A DNA stretch of 64,000 nt from Heterodera schachtii (taxonomy: Eukaryota > Nematoda > Chromadorea > Rhabditida > Heteroderidae). Positions within the stretch are counted from its first letter, which is position 1. Each line of letters opens with the position of its first letter. The stretch is taken from positions 111,995-175,994 of the forward strand of contig SIJG01000084.1 in assembly GCA_023374025.1 (NCBI GenBank). The letters run 5' to 3'. Below the pieces are notes generated by a model. The model was not told the origin of the DNA. It saw nothing but the letters and a program-made list of their open reading frames with translations, and ran no database searches. A program made the position numbers and the translations under genes. Below, one piece after another: positions 1 to 11,795 of the stretch.

Positions 1-64
1 ATATGAAATAAAATTTAAAAAGATTTTGATTCACAAAGTTATGGAAACAGAAATTGCCATTTTT

Positions 65-925
65 TACTTTTAAAGTAGGGATTTTATTTTTGTAAAATGT
101 CTAAAAATAAAAGTAGAATTTTTCCAAGCAATAAATTCACGTGTAAAGGCAAAAAGATTGGCAATAATTCATTAAAAAGTACCTCTACAGAAAAGAAGTG
201 ATTTTTCTATCATAAAAATGATGCATGGAAAGAATCTTCTACTTTGATCATTTTAATATTTGCCAACGCAAATCGACTTAGAGTGAAATAAGTAGAAAAT
301 AAATTTATGTAAAAAATTGTAAAATTTATATTTATTTTTTTTAGAAAAATCCTTTTTGCTTGCAAATTGTTTTTGCAGGGGAAGTTTAAAGCGTATCCAA
401 AGCGCCCGTCTGAAGTCATGAAGAAGCCAATTATGAATTTTGCTATTTCCAAAGTAATTTTGGTAAAAAAGGTATTAATTTTGAAAAAAAACAAAAGAAA
501 TTAATTCCGACGGACCACCCAAATTTCTCTAAATTTACCCTCTAAAAATTTTTCACTTAACATGGCAGGCAGTTAAAAAATTATTGAGTGTTAATTTCTT
601 TCAAAAAGCTGTAAAATTCAAATCCTTATTAATTTATAAAAACAATATGCAAGCCAAATGGATTTTTCCAAAAAAATAAATATAAATTACAATTTTTTTA
701 CATAAATTTATTTTCTACTTGTTGCTCTTAATCGATTTGCATAGGCAATATTAAAATGATTAAAGTAGGAGATTCGTTTAATGCATCATTTTTATGGTAG
801 GAAAATTGCTTTTTTTCATGAATTATTGCCAATCTTTTTGCCTTTACACGTGAATTTATTGCTTGGAAAAATTCTACTTTTATTTTTAGACATTTTACAA
901 AAATAAAATCCCTATTATAAAAGTA
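65..925. repeat. Large inverted-repeat (foldback) element
   Basis: Two arms of about 300 bp, roughly 65-370 and 630-925, are near-perfect reverse complements around a spacer of about 260 bp. For example, the block at 94-172 reappears inverted at 818-897. The outer ends carry a shared GGGATTTTATTTTTG block. I see no protein-coding content; the ORFs on both strands are by-products of the inverted repeat. It is probably a non-autonomous foldback DNA element, but no clear target duplication could be fixed, so the class is open. Confidence 0.75.
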
Positions 926-930
926 GAAGA

Positions 931-1683
931 AATGGTGAACAAACGGGTATTTAAGTGGGGTAATTATCGTCAAAACAAAAAGGCAAAAAAGGCATAATAA
1001 AAGTCAACGTAGAAGCCTCAAACCAAGCGGAAAATGCGTTATTTATGCTCAATATATAGAAACTAGTGCGCAGAAAAAAAGGCATATGCCTCAAAAGTCG
1101 GTCTCTATTTATAAGACATTTAAGTATACGTCTCGGTGATGAGTTTCGCTTCTCTGTAATTCTCATTCTCATGCAGTCTAGTGAACAAAAATTAAGATTT
1201 TGGCACTTTCCAGCTTTTTAAATTATTAAGAATGATTTTTTAACAATTTCTTAATTATTCTGATCGCTGCTTTGTCCATGCCGTTTCCTCTGCTGTTTCC
1301 CATCCGTCGACGGTCCGCCAAATCCGCGTGAAAAGTTATGATGAAAATTGACAAAATTTGGGGGGTGGAGAATTTTGTAATTTTTTTTTTAAATATTCAA
1401 CCGATTTTTTAGTAAAATGTCAGGAAAATGATTTCTCATAAAAAATACTTCAAAACAATTTTTAAAGTGTAAGCCAAAAATGAAAAAACAAACGCTTATA
1501 GATATAAAAAGCATAAAATATTCTTTATTCTGTCTCATCGTCATTCAGTTTTCTGAATAATTTACGTAAAATGAAAATTTTAAAACAACAAACTGCTGGA
1601 TGAACATCTGATGAGAGGCAAAAACGGGAACATTTGGACAAAAATATTTCAAAAAAATTTTGTCAGTAGGAAACGAGGTATCA
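931..1683. other. Intergenic, no gene recognised
   Basis: AT-rich sequence with no exon, RNA gene or repeat that I can support. A fragment near 1078-1120 (GGCATATGCCTC followed by a tct-rich stretch) recurs around 3968-4010, so it is part of a dispersed repeat. Confidence 0.5.
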
Positions 1684-2130
1684 CAAGTTTCCAGGGCTCC
1701 CAGATCAAAATTTTCAAAAGCTTCATTTGGCAGGCAAAAAAGCCTCACTTTGGGTCAAGGGGGTCCGGCGGTGCCGATAGGCGCCGCCGGGGGAAAAATT
1801 GAGAATTTTGACTATATTTTTAGCGGGTTTTCATTTAAAAAATTCATAATTTTGTGGATTTTCGAAAAAAATTGTAATTTTCTGGCTAAATTTGGGTGAG
1901 ATTTCCGTTTGATACTCTATAAAACCAAAATTCAAATTAAATGATTGAAAATTAATCATAAAATTTAACAGATTCTTACGATTTTCCCCAAAAGCCTAAA
2001 AATCCTCAAAATTTATCAAAAAAAACCACAAAAAGCCTCAAAGCCTCATTTTGAAAATTTAACCTCATTGACCTATCAAAAAACCACAAAATGAGGCTAA
2101 AGCCTCAGATCTGGGAGCCCTGCAAGTTTC
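1684..2130. mobile_element. hAT-like MITE, 8-bp TSD CAAGTTTC
   Basis: The element body is 1692-2122 (431 bp). It begins CAGGGCTCCCAGATC and ends with the exact reverse complement. It is flanked on both sides by CAAGTTTC (1684-1691 and 2123-2130), the 8-bp duplication expected for hAT transposons. It has no transposase, so it is non-autonomous. Inside is the GC-rich hairpin core at 1764-1790 (stem CCGGCGGTGCC, loop GATA) that recurs across the window. Confidence 0.9.
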
Positions 2131-4236
2131 CCTTTAATTTCTAGAAATTTTTAAAAATTTTGGAAAAAGTTTATCCCCAATCACCAGGAACCGCAAGAAG
2201 CACCATCTTGGTAAAAAGTAAAATGCAAAGCTTTTTTAAAATTTGCAATTCGAGAAATTTCTCATTTTTTTGGAGGGTCTCCTCGATAGTCGGGGCTGTC
2301 CTTTCGATTTTTTAAATCCTTTAAAGATACAATGGTTTTTTTTCTTGGTTTTCACTCATTATGTCTTTTTTAAAGATTCAATTTCAAATTTATAAAAGGT
2401 AAAATCTTTTTCATTTTCTCAAAATTTTAAATGAAATTATTGGTCTAGGCTGAGCTGTGTTAGAAATTGGAAAATGCCAATAAAAATTTTAAAAAATTAT
2501 CGATGCTATAAAAAATGACAAAATATGCCCAAATATAGTAAGGATGGCTTTAAAAAGAAAGAATGACCCAATAAAGCAAACAATTTGTTATTAATCGAAT
2601 TGTTAATTATCATCATTAAATTAATTTTAAATTTATGCGTTTTTGGCAATGCTTCATTTTACAATTAAAATTCGAAAATATTTTATAGCTTATTGAAAAA
2701 ACTTTGTTAGCTTTTTAATTAGGCTGCTTTTTTTGTTGCTTTTTTTAACCCCCTTGGCCAAATTTGGGCAAATAATTACTGATAAATAAATTTGAATAAT
2801 TTGTCAAGGATGTCCACAAAAGACCATCCATTCCCCACAAAAAATGTTTCATTACTGTCATATTTTTTTTGAAAAACATCTTTACATTAAGCCATGGCCA
2901 TGCCAAAAGTTGAGCAAAATTCTTTTTTTAATTTTATCTTTTCAAGTATTGGAATGCAAATAATATTTGATTAATTTATCTAATCAGACGTGTTACTAAT
3001 TAATCAAAAAAATTGACTAATTAGGGCGCTAAATATTGCTCATTTTGCTGCTTCTGCTGTTCACTGTTGTTGTGCGCAGTGACAAAGAATGCGGCGACGG
3101 TGGCATTTCATGAGGAAAAATTTGATGATGGCAGCGGAAAAATGGACTATTTCTGTTACCGTACAACAAAAAGATAAATAAAATTACAATATACATATAT
3201 AACTTAATCAACCGAAATATACTGTAAAAGAGAATTTATTGTACAATTAAATATTTCTGACTGTAGAATAGAAATACAAACAGTTGAAAATATTTCTGTC
3301 ATCTGTTAATGTAAAAAGTCAGACGATGTACTGTCTTTGAGTGGCATAACCTTTTAGAATTATGTAATTTTCTGTAATTAAAAGTGATCATTTTATGTGG
3401 GAAGATACAATTCCAAGGACATAATAAAAGAAAATAAGGATAATGTCAAAAGTTTCCCTTTTCATTACCTTTCTTTTTTTAGTTTTTGTTATTTCTTTTC
3501 ATTTTTGTTGTGGTCTCAAATTTTGCGACAAAAGTTGACAATCCAACAATAAATTAAAATTAAAAAAAAATAATAATTTTTAGCACATAAACGGAATATT
3601 TCCTAAAAATATATCCGAGTCAAAATATTTAGCTAAAACTTGTTAACAAATTTGAAAATAAAAAAGTTTAGAAAAATTAAGAGCTTACAAATTAGCAAAA
3701 TTTAATGAGGACTACAACATATGAAAGGCCGATCGTAACAGATAATTAAGTTATTTTATCAAAATTAAAAGAAGTCAAGACAGATAGGAATTTTTTGTGC
3801 AAGAATTTGACTCGAATATATTTTTAGGAAATAGTCTAATTTATGTCGACAAATTGTTTGTGAAATTTTAGAATACTGTCGGATTTTCCACTTTTGTCGG
3901 ATTGTCCTCACTGTCGAATTTTCCGCTGTCGCATTGTCCGGGAGCCCGTAAAAAATTAGCAAAAAAAAGCATATGCCTCAAAATCTGGGCTCTATTTATC
4001 AAGCCAAGCCAATCCAAGTGAGTAAATTTATTCAATGTAAATAGAACAAAAGAACAAAAAATGAAGCAAAAAGAAAACAAAAAACGAAAAAGCCCAAAGA
4101 TACAAAAAAAGAAAATAAAACAAAAGATTTTAAAATACAAAAATTGTGTAATTTTTAGATAATTTTATACCCTCCAGAAAACTCTTCCTGCTGATTTCCT
4201 TTTTTTCCCTTTTCAATCCTTCTCAAAGTATTTACG
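2131..4236. other. Intergenic; short-unit array at 3875-3950
   Basis: No gene is supported. At 3875-3950 there is a degenerate array of short units of the type GTCGGATTTTCC / GTCGGATTGTCC ending in GTCCGGGAGCCCG, which looks like one terminus of a hAT-like element whose partner end was not found. A hydrophobic reading frame near 3030-3110 has no start codon and was rejected. 4141-4236 is probably the 3' flank of the gene that follows on the minus strand. Confidence 0.45.
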
Positions 4237-7200
4237 CTAATCACATATAAAATCAATGGCCAATGTGACTTTGTCCTCGTCTTTGTTGTACAACCCTTTT
4301 CTTGGGTCCATCAATTCCTTAATTTGTCTCATTTTAAAATAGAAAGGCAACTTAATTACTTAATTAATTGAATTGCCATTCACCGCAAAAGAAATGATAG
4401 CAAAACCCCAAGACTTCGCTTCATTGTTAAAAACTGTTTTATTGAATTCTTTTTTAAAATCCTCCACATCGCTCTTTTGAGAGACAATTCGAAATGTTGC
4501 CGAACATTCGCGGCTCCAATTTCCATCTTAAAGCAAATTAAATTCGAATCAAATTTATATTTTAGCGTATTTCCTTAGAGTCTCCTCTCATCGCCTAAAT
4601 TAATGGGAGTAGGCATTCAAAAAGTTTAATTAATACAATTTTATTTTTGTTTTTTTATCACTCAGTCGAAAACTTTTGAAAATGAAAAAAATTGAGAATG
4701 ACCTTGAAAAATCTTTGGATAAAATACACCAAATTGTACGTTAAAAATTCTGTTTTCGTAATTTTTTCAATAATTAATTACACCAATTTTATAGAAAAAT
4801 AATTTTTATTTCTATTATAATAAGCAAACCTTTTTCAGAAGCATCACACAAAAGGAAAAAGCCCAACCATTTCTCAGTGCTTTCATTTTTCGTTATGAGT
4901 TGTGCCAATATTTTCCATGGCATTCCCTTTATGTACAAAGTTTCGCTTTTACGTTCACTCCAAATGATTTCTCGTGCAAATTCCGATAGTTTTTCAATTT
5001 CCATAGAAATTGTGCCGTTGGATTTGTTCGGATCGGAAATAATTTTCTCAGTTTTTGGCTCGTCAATAATGACATCAATGGCCAATTTCACTTTGTTTTC
5101 GTCTTTGTTGTAAAATCCTTTGCTCGGGTCCAACAATTCCTTAATTTTGGTGATTTTATTTTAACTGTTAATTTTAAACTGTAATTATGTAAATTAAAAA
5201 TAGGAGACAATAAAATAAGGGAACACAAAAGTAGGAGATTTATTGAGCAAAAGATTTATTTGAATCGCCACTCACCGCAAAACTAATGAAATTATGAAAT
5301 CCAAAGCAGTTTAAATCTTTAAAAATTCTGTCATTGAATGTTCCAATTAAATCCTCCGTGCCGTTCTTTTGTGAAACAATTCGAAAAGTTGTCGAACTTT
5401 TACAAGACAAATTTTCTGAACGATCAAATAAAATATTCATTATAATTACCAGTTGAAAGTCATTTTTATAAGCAGAGAACCAAATTTCGTTTTTTTTTTG
5501 TTTTTTTAACTATTTTTCATTTAATTAAATATGAAATTTTGTAAATAACCAAAACAAAAAATCTCTAAAAAGCATTTTATAAATGTAATTCATCTTTAAT
5601 AATGAAGAAAATTTAATTACTTTTTTTTATCTTTTCCCCGGAAAGATTTACGAAAAGTGTCAACGTTTTGTTTACCTTTTTTAGTGCCATCGTTGTAAAG
5701 GTAAAATCCCAACCATTTCTCATTTTTTTGGTCTTTCGTGCTGATTTCTGCTTCTATTTTCCATGAAAATCCCCCAATGTCCACGGCATCGCTGAATCGG
5801 AGACTTCCCACCTTCTTCAGAGCAAATTCGGACACTTTTTCAATTTCCATCTCAATTGTGTCTTCGTATTTGTATCGTTGTTGAGTGGGAAATTTCAATT
5901 TGATTAGCCCAGGTAAATCACTTAAGTTTGGATGGGAATAGTGCTGATATACGCTGATCACTTCTTTCGTTGTTAACACATCAGTTGGAACTGAAATTTG
6001 ATTGAAATGGATAATTAATTAGACAATTAATTCATTCATAAAATGAGTCATCAATTGAGTTTGGCCTTGACTTGGGGCATTGTAATATTAAAAAAACGAC
6101 ATACGGTATTTTAAGTCTATGAAATTAGGTTATTAGAATTATAATTAATGCAAAATAAAAATTAGATTCCGATTCAATAAGAAATAAAGGCAATCTTATA
6201 GTGGAAAAATTTGCATAAAAAGCATAGAAATTTTGTAAAAAAAATAAAGTTGAACCATAAAGCCCCACCCTCGAATATCAAAATATTATTTATTACCAAC
6301 GCTTTTTGTAAAATCCTCTTTTGATATGAGTGGAAAACGAATGTTGGACAATATTGAGTCAAGTATTTTGCCTCGATTTTCAGCGGAACATTCGATGCCA
6401 TTTTGACGGCACTGTTCGTCGGACCAACGGAGTGCCTAAATTTAAAAAGAATTAATTGTAATTTAAATATTTATTTTACCGCATTCCAAATTTCAACTTC
6501 ACTAATTCTCAGCTCATCTCTTTCGAGAATTTCACACAACAAATTTTGGTCAATTTGTAAAAAGGCTTCTGATTTGACCAACGCACTCATATTTAGATCA
6601 ATGTAGCGCAAACAACGGAGAGAAAATTCCCAAAATAAAAACATATAATAATTATTACTTTAACTAATCGGGGATCATACCGTAGAATTTTACCGATGTT
6701 TTCGGTTAAGAATTTATCCTTATGTTCAGGACTTTTCGTGTTGAAAAACCGGGAATTCTTGGCTGGGAAAGCCGGGAAACAACCGGGACTTTTCCCGGTC
6801 CCGGTCAGAACAGGGACTTAGATACTCAGTTGTATGTTTTTTCAGTACCAGGTCCCGGTCGCGTACAACTCTACAAAAAATAAAAAACTGGCCAAAAAAT
6901 TTATGAAAATTGTCTTGAATTTTTGAAAAAAACTCGACACCCGCAAATTTTTTGTCAGTAAATGAAGAATAATTTTAGATAGATGAATTATAGAACACTA
7001 GAGTTTATAATTTGCAAAATTGGATATTTTTAGTCGAATTTCGGTCATAAAATTTTTTCACAATTTATGGTATTTTTCCAATTTTTTTGATTTTAATGGC
7101 GTGTTTTCAAAAATTTTTCTTTCTTTAGGGGTATATTTCATGAGAATCTGTGGGTCTCTGTACTTGATTCTTTCCTGTACGGCTCTTATTATTAATCACA

Positions 7201-8291
7201 TTTTTTTGTTTTCTCACCACAAACTTTCAAGTCCCATTAATGAGTGTTAATGAGATTAATAATTAAAATTCTTTCCTCACCTCCATATTCAGCAACAAAG
7301 CCTGTTCAAAAGCCACAAAAACATTTGGCAACTTTTCAACAGGAAAGTTGGCACATTCTTTTATCAGGCCAGTGATGTTATATTTGTCTGCTATAATTAA
7401 ATAGTAATTTATTTAAAATTCAATTAATAAATTTTCACCAGCTTTTAAAACTTCCAACAAATTATTGGCATCCAATCCATCAAAACTCTTCGTATAAATA
7501 AATGTTAGCATCGTTTTGAATGCGCCAATTTCAATGTCGGGGACCTCAATTTGACCTTCATTGTAACGGAACATTGCTTCAAAAACATCGGAAGCACTGG
7601 AGAGAATCGCTCTATGAGCTGATATAATCTTAAAAAAGGTCAAAAAATTCAATTTAAAGGGCTGACGGAAAAATTTAGAGAATTGAAGTAATTTTTCCCT
7701 ACAAATAAATAATGAGAATATGTTAGGAACTCGTGTGGAAATCGAACCCACCCTAAATCCCAATCCGTGGGCATCCGACCATTGAGCTACCGAGGCATAT
7801 TTTTTATATGCTTTTGCCTATAGATTTTGCATAAATTTTTTCGAGATTTTCAAAAATTAAAGAAGTCATAAAATTGTAATGGCTTATCCCTGGGCATTTA
7901 AAGATGTTTTTTGGTTTTTTTTGACTCGCCTCTTTTTTGTCGCCTTTCCCAACCAAAAATTGAACATCCGAATATTCACCGTTGTCCAACACTTTCTTCA
8001 TTTGGTCTGCCAACGAATTGACAATTTGTCCATTGCTCGTGCCCTTAAAATTAGAGATTTATTGAAGAGGATGGATATCCATAATCCGTATTTCAGGAAA
8101 TTCTTTAAAACGCCATTTACGGTATTGGTTGAATGATTGTTAAATTGTTGGACATGACATTTCAACAGGAACTTAGAGAAAGTTCAACAAATATTTACAG
8201 ATTTACCTGCTTCATCTTTTGCTGGCAATGCTTTTACATGTAAATTGGCAAATACGGCAAATATGACAAAATAATAAAAGGTATATTTCAT
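4237..8291 (-). CDS. Gene A: BTB-BACK-MATH-MATH protein with signal-peptide exon
   Basis: Eleven exons on the minus strand: 8207-8291, 7930-8043, 7439-7628, 7281-7390, 6480-6629, 6297-6435, 5676-5990, 5276-5415, 4830-5139, 4384-4526 and 4237-4317 (TAG stop). Total 1777 nt, one more than 592 codons. Exon 1 encodes a hydrophobic leader (MKYTFYYFVIFAVFANLHV, then KALPAKDEAG). Exons 2-3 give a BTB domain (MKKVLDNGEYSDVQFLVG; SASDVFEAMFRYNEG), exons 4-6 the BACK region (LRYIDLN, ALRWSDEQCRQNG), and exons 7-8 and 9-11 two MATH domains (GGFSWKIEAE, GMPWKILAQ). BTB-BACK proteins normally bring substrates to Cullin-3 E3 ligases and MATH binds the substrate; a secretory leader on such a protein is unusual. 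Lesions: one extra C at the start of exon 2 puts exon 1 out of frame, and the exon 5 acceptor reads GG instead of AG. Intron 2 has a GC donor. The gene may be functional, decaying or carry an assembly error. Confidence 0.7.
6725..6873. mobile_element. hAT-like element fragment in an intron of gene A
   Basis: A block rich in CCGGGA/TCCCGG units ending GCGTACAACTCTA at 6873. This matches the reverse complement of the start TAGAGTTGTACGGGACC found in the second copy at 22074. Only the right end survives here and only the left end in the other copy, so together they define one ancestral insertion that predates the duplication. Confidence 0.65.
7727..7796 (-). repeat. tRNA-like sequence in intron 2 of gene A
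   Basis: Degenerate counterpart of the better preserved copy at 22883-22951. The T-arm here has lost pairing relative to that copy (AACTCGTGTGGAAATCGAACC), so it is not a working tRNA gene. The A-box-like GGTAGCTCAATGG and B-box-like GGTTCGAT motifs remain. Confidence 0.55.
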
Positions 8292-8331
8292 TCTGTCACC
8301 TTAAATTATAAATTTAAAAAATTAAATGTCT

Positions 8332-8520
8332 GTTGGACTTAGAGCCCGGAATTTTGAAAAAATCGGGACTTGGGATCGGCAGAAGGCCGTAATAGGATTC
8401 CGTGATGAATACCCCGGTTTTGCTCGGATTCCAATCCCGATTTTGCCATGGTCCCGATCCGGGAGTCTTTTAGTGCTGGGATTCCAGACGGGATATCTCA
8501 CTATCGGTCGGTAACCCTAA
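8332..8520. repeat. CGGGAT-rich degenerate block upstream of gene A
   Basis: Short GC-richer stretch with repeated CCCGAT/CGGGAT-type words, starting about 40 bp upstream of the gene A start codon. It is conserved at 23521-23707 upstream of gene B. It resembles the short-unit termini of the other transposons here but I could not identify paired ends. Confidence 0.5.
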
Positions 8521-9879
8521 AATGCGAAGGGGGTCCAGTCATTAAAATTAATGAAAAATGGGGGAAATGAAGCTATGAATTTTTTAATATGAAAAAATGA
8601 TGAATTTTAAGCGGTAAATCAACTTATTTATATGCACAGTTTGGAGTGGTTGTATACATTTATAGGGAAATAATAGAAGAAAATTCAGGACAATTTTAAG
8701 AATAAAAATAATAAAACAAAAATACAAAAAATGAAGAAAAATTAACAAAAATAATCATTACAATATAATTCCAAGGATATAGAAAAGAAAATGAGTACAA
8801 AACTATGAAGAAAGAAAATCTTTAATGTGGATAAAATACCTTTATTATAAAAAACATGTTCAATTTTTTCGATTTGAGCCTGAGTATTTTTTAGGTCAAT
8901 TAGGTTTTTGTGTATAAAAAACAGAATCATTAATTCAAAAAGCGACGGATTTAACTCATCAATGTTAGATTGGGTTCTACATAAAAGTTACCCTAGCAAA
9001 TTAATTTAATTTAAAAATTGAAAAAATTAATGTTAAATGTAAAGAATTTAATGAACTTTTTTGTTTAACCATCAAATGAATTAAATGAAAAGGATTCAAT
9101 GGAAATGGCCAAATGAGTGAACTTTTGCTTTTTTATTAGCCAAAGAATTTAAAACGCCATAATTATTGCCACCTCCCCCGCCCCCAAATTAGAAGCCCCT
9201 AAGAAGCCCCTTTGGAGAGGAAATAAAAAACAGCAGAAGCCCAGGGGGTTTATTTTAGGAAATACCGTATATGTAAATTTTAATTAAAATAATTTATTAT
9301 TTAAGGATTCGCGTCGCCTCCAATTGTATTTTCCATCTCTGTAAATTGAGTGAATTATTGTCAGCATAAACAAATGCGCTTATAAAGGCTGAATTTATAA
9401 TTTATAATTTGTATTTTGTATTTTATGCATAAAAATGATTGTAAAATAAATGCTCTGCTCAAATGATCATTATGACAATCATTAGAAATTCACAAAATTC
9501 TGCCAAAGAATAATGAAAAAATGGTTATTTAATAATTATTCTTCACAAATAAGCATTTTCTAAATGTTTCTAAAGTTTAATTTTCATAGTTTTAAATATA
9601 AAATGGAAATTTTCCATATTCATAAAATTGTTTCCGTCATCAAAATATTGAAAAAATTGATTAAAAACATTGAGAAATAAATGTAAAAATAAAAAATATT
9701 CATAAAAAATGAGTAAATTAAATGAATTATTAATAAAACTATATTATTATCGTTAAAGTAAGTTTAAAAATTTTTTGGATTAGCTAACTTTCTTCTTGAA
9801 TACTCCTTTCAATTGGATGTTGTTCTGCAACTTTAGGAGAGTCATTGTCAGGATGATGAAAAAATACATAAATTAACAA
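8521..9879. other. Non-coding part of the duplicated block
   Basis: No exon recognised. The stretch is closely matched in copy 2 (23708-24476 and 29668-30300). The position at 9248-9254 corresponds to the site where copy 2 carries 5.2 kb of extra DNA including the RBR ligase gene. Confidence 0.5.
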
Positions 9880-9884
9880 AAGTC

Positions 9885-9985
9885 GGGGTTGGAAAAGTCG
9901 GGGTTCGGGGTCGTCGGGGTCAGCAAGTTCGGGGTCGACCAAATCGTTCGGGGTCGGGGTCGGGGTTCGGGGTTTTTCAATTTTT
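9885..9985. repeat. TCGGGG-unit array, terminus of a hAT-like element
   Basis: A run of TCGGGG/TTCGGGG units. In copy 2 (30410-30508) the same array is preceded by TAGGGTTGGAAAAGTCGGG, which looks like an intact hAT-type left end. The first bases are lost here. No right end was identified. Confidence 0.55.
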
Positions 9986-10730
9986 ACCTTATGCCAATAG
10001 TCAAAATTTTTTTACTATTTTTTCTAAAATAATATTTTTTAATTTCCATAATAATAATTGTATTTGTTTTTATATTTTCTTATTTCTTTTTTATCAGAAA
10101 TTTTGTATAGAATTAATTTTTTTTTTCTTGAAATTTAAAAATTTTTATTTTTTCGGCGACCTTATTTTTAAAATTACTGTTATTTTTTTCCGTTATAAAT
10201 AAAAAAATTACTATATAAAAAATATTATGGTAGCAAAAAAAAGGCAATTTCGAGAAATTACATTTCAAAAAATAAATTATATGCAAAAAAAGTGAATTTT
10301 ATTCAAAAAATGATCAAAAATTTTTTATTACTTTTTTGTTTTTCAAAACATTTTTTTTCGCGGCGCGCTTTTTCTAAAGACTTTTAGGGAGAAAGGGGTC
10401 CGGCGGTGCCGATAGGCAGCGCCAGGCGAATTTTGAAATTAAGCTCTATTTTCTAATATTTTTCACCAAAAAATTTATGAATTTCGCAGAAATTTTTGTT
10501 TTTTCTCTTGATATTTTGTCAAAAGTATTTTGAAAATATATTAAATTTTCATGATTTATTTAGTCATGTAAAATTGAATGAATTTTAAATTTCAACTAAA
10601 GGAAAGTTTTTTTGAAAATTTGGGTTTGATTTGTTAACAAATTATGTCAAGAATAGTAGATTGTTATGAATATTTTTATTTAAAAAACCTTTATCACAAA
10701 AAAAAAATTGAATAAGGAAGAAAAATTCAA

Positions 10731-10788
10731 CCGGTATCGAACTCATGACAGAAAGTATTGTCAGTGTGATGCACTAACCAATGCACCA
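10731..10788 (-). repeat. tRNA-like A-box/B-box block
   Basis: Read on the minus strand it has TGGTGCATTGGTTAGTGC (A-box type) and GAGTTCGATACCGG (B-box type), separated as in a tRNA gene. The anticodon arm does not fold properly, so I treat it as a tRNA-derived part of a mobile element. It lies downstream of a GC-rich core at 10399-10426. Confidence 0.55.
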
Positions 10789-10855
10789 AATTACAAATGT
10801 ATAAACATGAGCAAAAAATACTTTATTTAATAAAAATTTATTTATTAAATGAACC

Positions 10856-11574
10856 ATAAATAGCAGGGCTGTTGCAAAGGGAAAAATAAAAAGCGAAAGG
10901 CGAAAAGCGAAATAAGCGAAGTTTATTTGCTTTTATTTTTATTTCTTTTTTATCGTAGGTTTTTGTATAGAAATTTATAAATCGGATATTTCATTTTTTG
11001 AAAATCGAGACAAAAAATTTACAATTTTAGCGGTGCGCTTTTCAAAAACATTTTCGGAAACAATGGGTGGGGGCGGCGCCGCCGGGAAAAATTTTGAAAA
11101 TTTGGATGGATATGTTAACAGATTTGTCCAAAAAATGATAGATTTTTGCAATTTTGAGAGAATTTTTTTTGAATAATTATTATTTTTGGGCCCGGCGATG
11201 CCGATAGGTAGCGCCAGGCGAATTTTAAAATTAAAAAAAAATTAAATTAAAAAATGTAACGTCAAGCGGCATCGAACTCTTGACAGAAAATAATGTCAAG
11301 GTTGCTGCACTAACCACTACACCAGACTACAGATAAATAAACAACAGCAAATTTTACTTTATTTCATAAAAATTTGGTAAAAACTGTGTTAATTTTTTGC
11401 TTTTTCTCCCACGAAAATGCATTTGTTTATTTTAAAAACCCAATCTTTAGGGGTGTACTTTTCTTTCGCTTTTCAGCAAAAAAGCGAAAAGGCGAAAGCG
11501 AAAGGCCCCAAAAAAGCGAAAAAGCGAAATAGCGAAAGGCGAAAAGCGAAACTTGCAACAGCCCTGATAAATAG
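10856..11574. mobile_element. hAT-like MITE with GCGAAA-unit termini, TSD ATAAATAG
   Basis: Body 10864-11566 (703 bp). Ends CAGGGCTGTTGCAA and TTGCAACAGCCCTG; target duplication ATAAATAG on both sides. Both subterminal regions are arrays of GCGAAAGGCGAAAAGCGAA-type units. The interior has two copies of the GC-rich core (about 11070 and 11190), a minus-strand tRNA-like block (B box at 11266-11279, A box at 11306-11323) and the motif TTTAGGGGTGTACTTTTC near 11447. Confidence 0.92.
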
Positions 11575-11681
11575 GCCAATTAAATCTTACAAAATCATCA
11601 TTTCCCAAAAAACCAAGTATAATATTAAAAAAACTTTTCAAATAAATAGTACCCAATTAAATTTTAAATGATTATTAATAG

Positions 11682-11795
11682 GAATTGATGAACCCGAGCA
11701 AAGGCTTTTACAACAAAAAAGTGGACAAAATGACATTGGCCATCGATTTCACTGTAAATGAAGCAAAAAGGGAGGACAAAGTCATAAATGCATAA
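11682..11795 (+). pseudogene. Orphan terminal MATH exon
   Basis: After an AG acceptor the sequence reads ELMNPSKGFYNKKVDKMTLA and continues to a TAA stop, 38 codons including the stop. It matches the last exon of genes A, C and D (ELxxPxKGFYNKxxDKVxLAID). No other exon of the family lies upstream on this strand; a hAT-like MITE sits immediately before it. It is a gene fragment, probably left by rearrangement. Confidence 0.75.

Larger units (their letters stand above)
4384..10627. repeat. Segmental duplication, copy 1
   Basis: This block aligns colinearly with 19790-24476 plus 29668-32235: gene A/B exons and introns, the intronic tRNA-like and hAT fragments, the CGGGAT block, the tract near 9161 and the region 9250-10627. 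Differences include small indels, loss of the second MATH core in copy 2, a 5.2 kb segment present only in copy 2, and a hAT-like insertion at 31194-32168 whose empty site is at 10556-10563. The homology ends at 10627, where copy 2 switches to unrelated sequence at 32236. Confidence 0.85.

Noticed and set aside
3020..3180. Hydrophobic leader-like frame (LILLLLLFTVVV) followed by Cys-containing residues
   Set aside because: No start codon in frame, an in-frame stop after about 25 residues and no convincing splice partners.
7727..7796. Functional tRNA gene
   Set aside because: The anticodon arm cannot be folded and the T arm is broken; the better copy at 22883 also lacks a standard anticodon stem.
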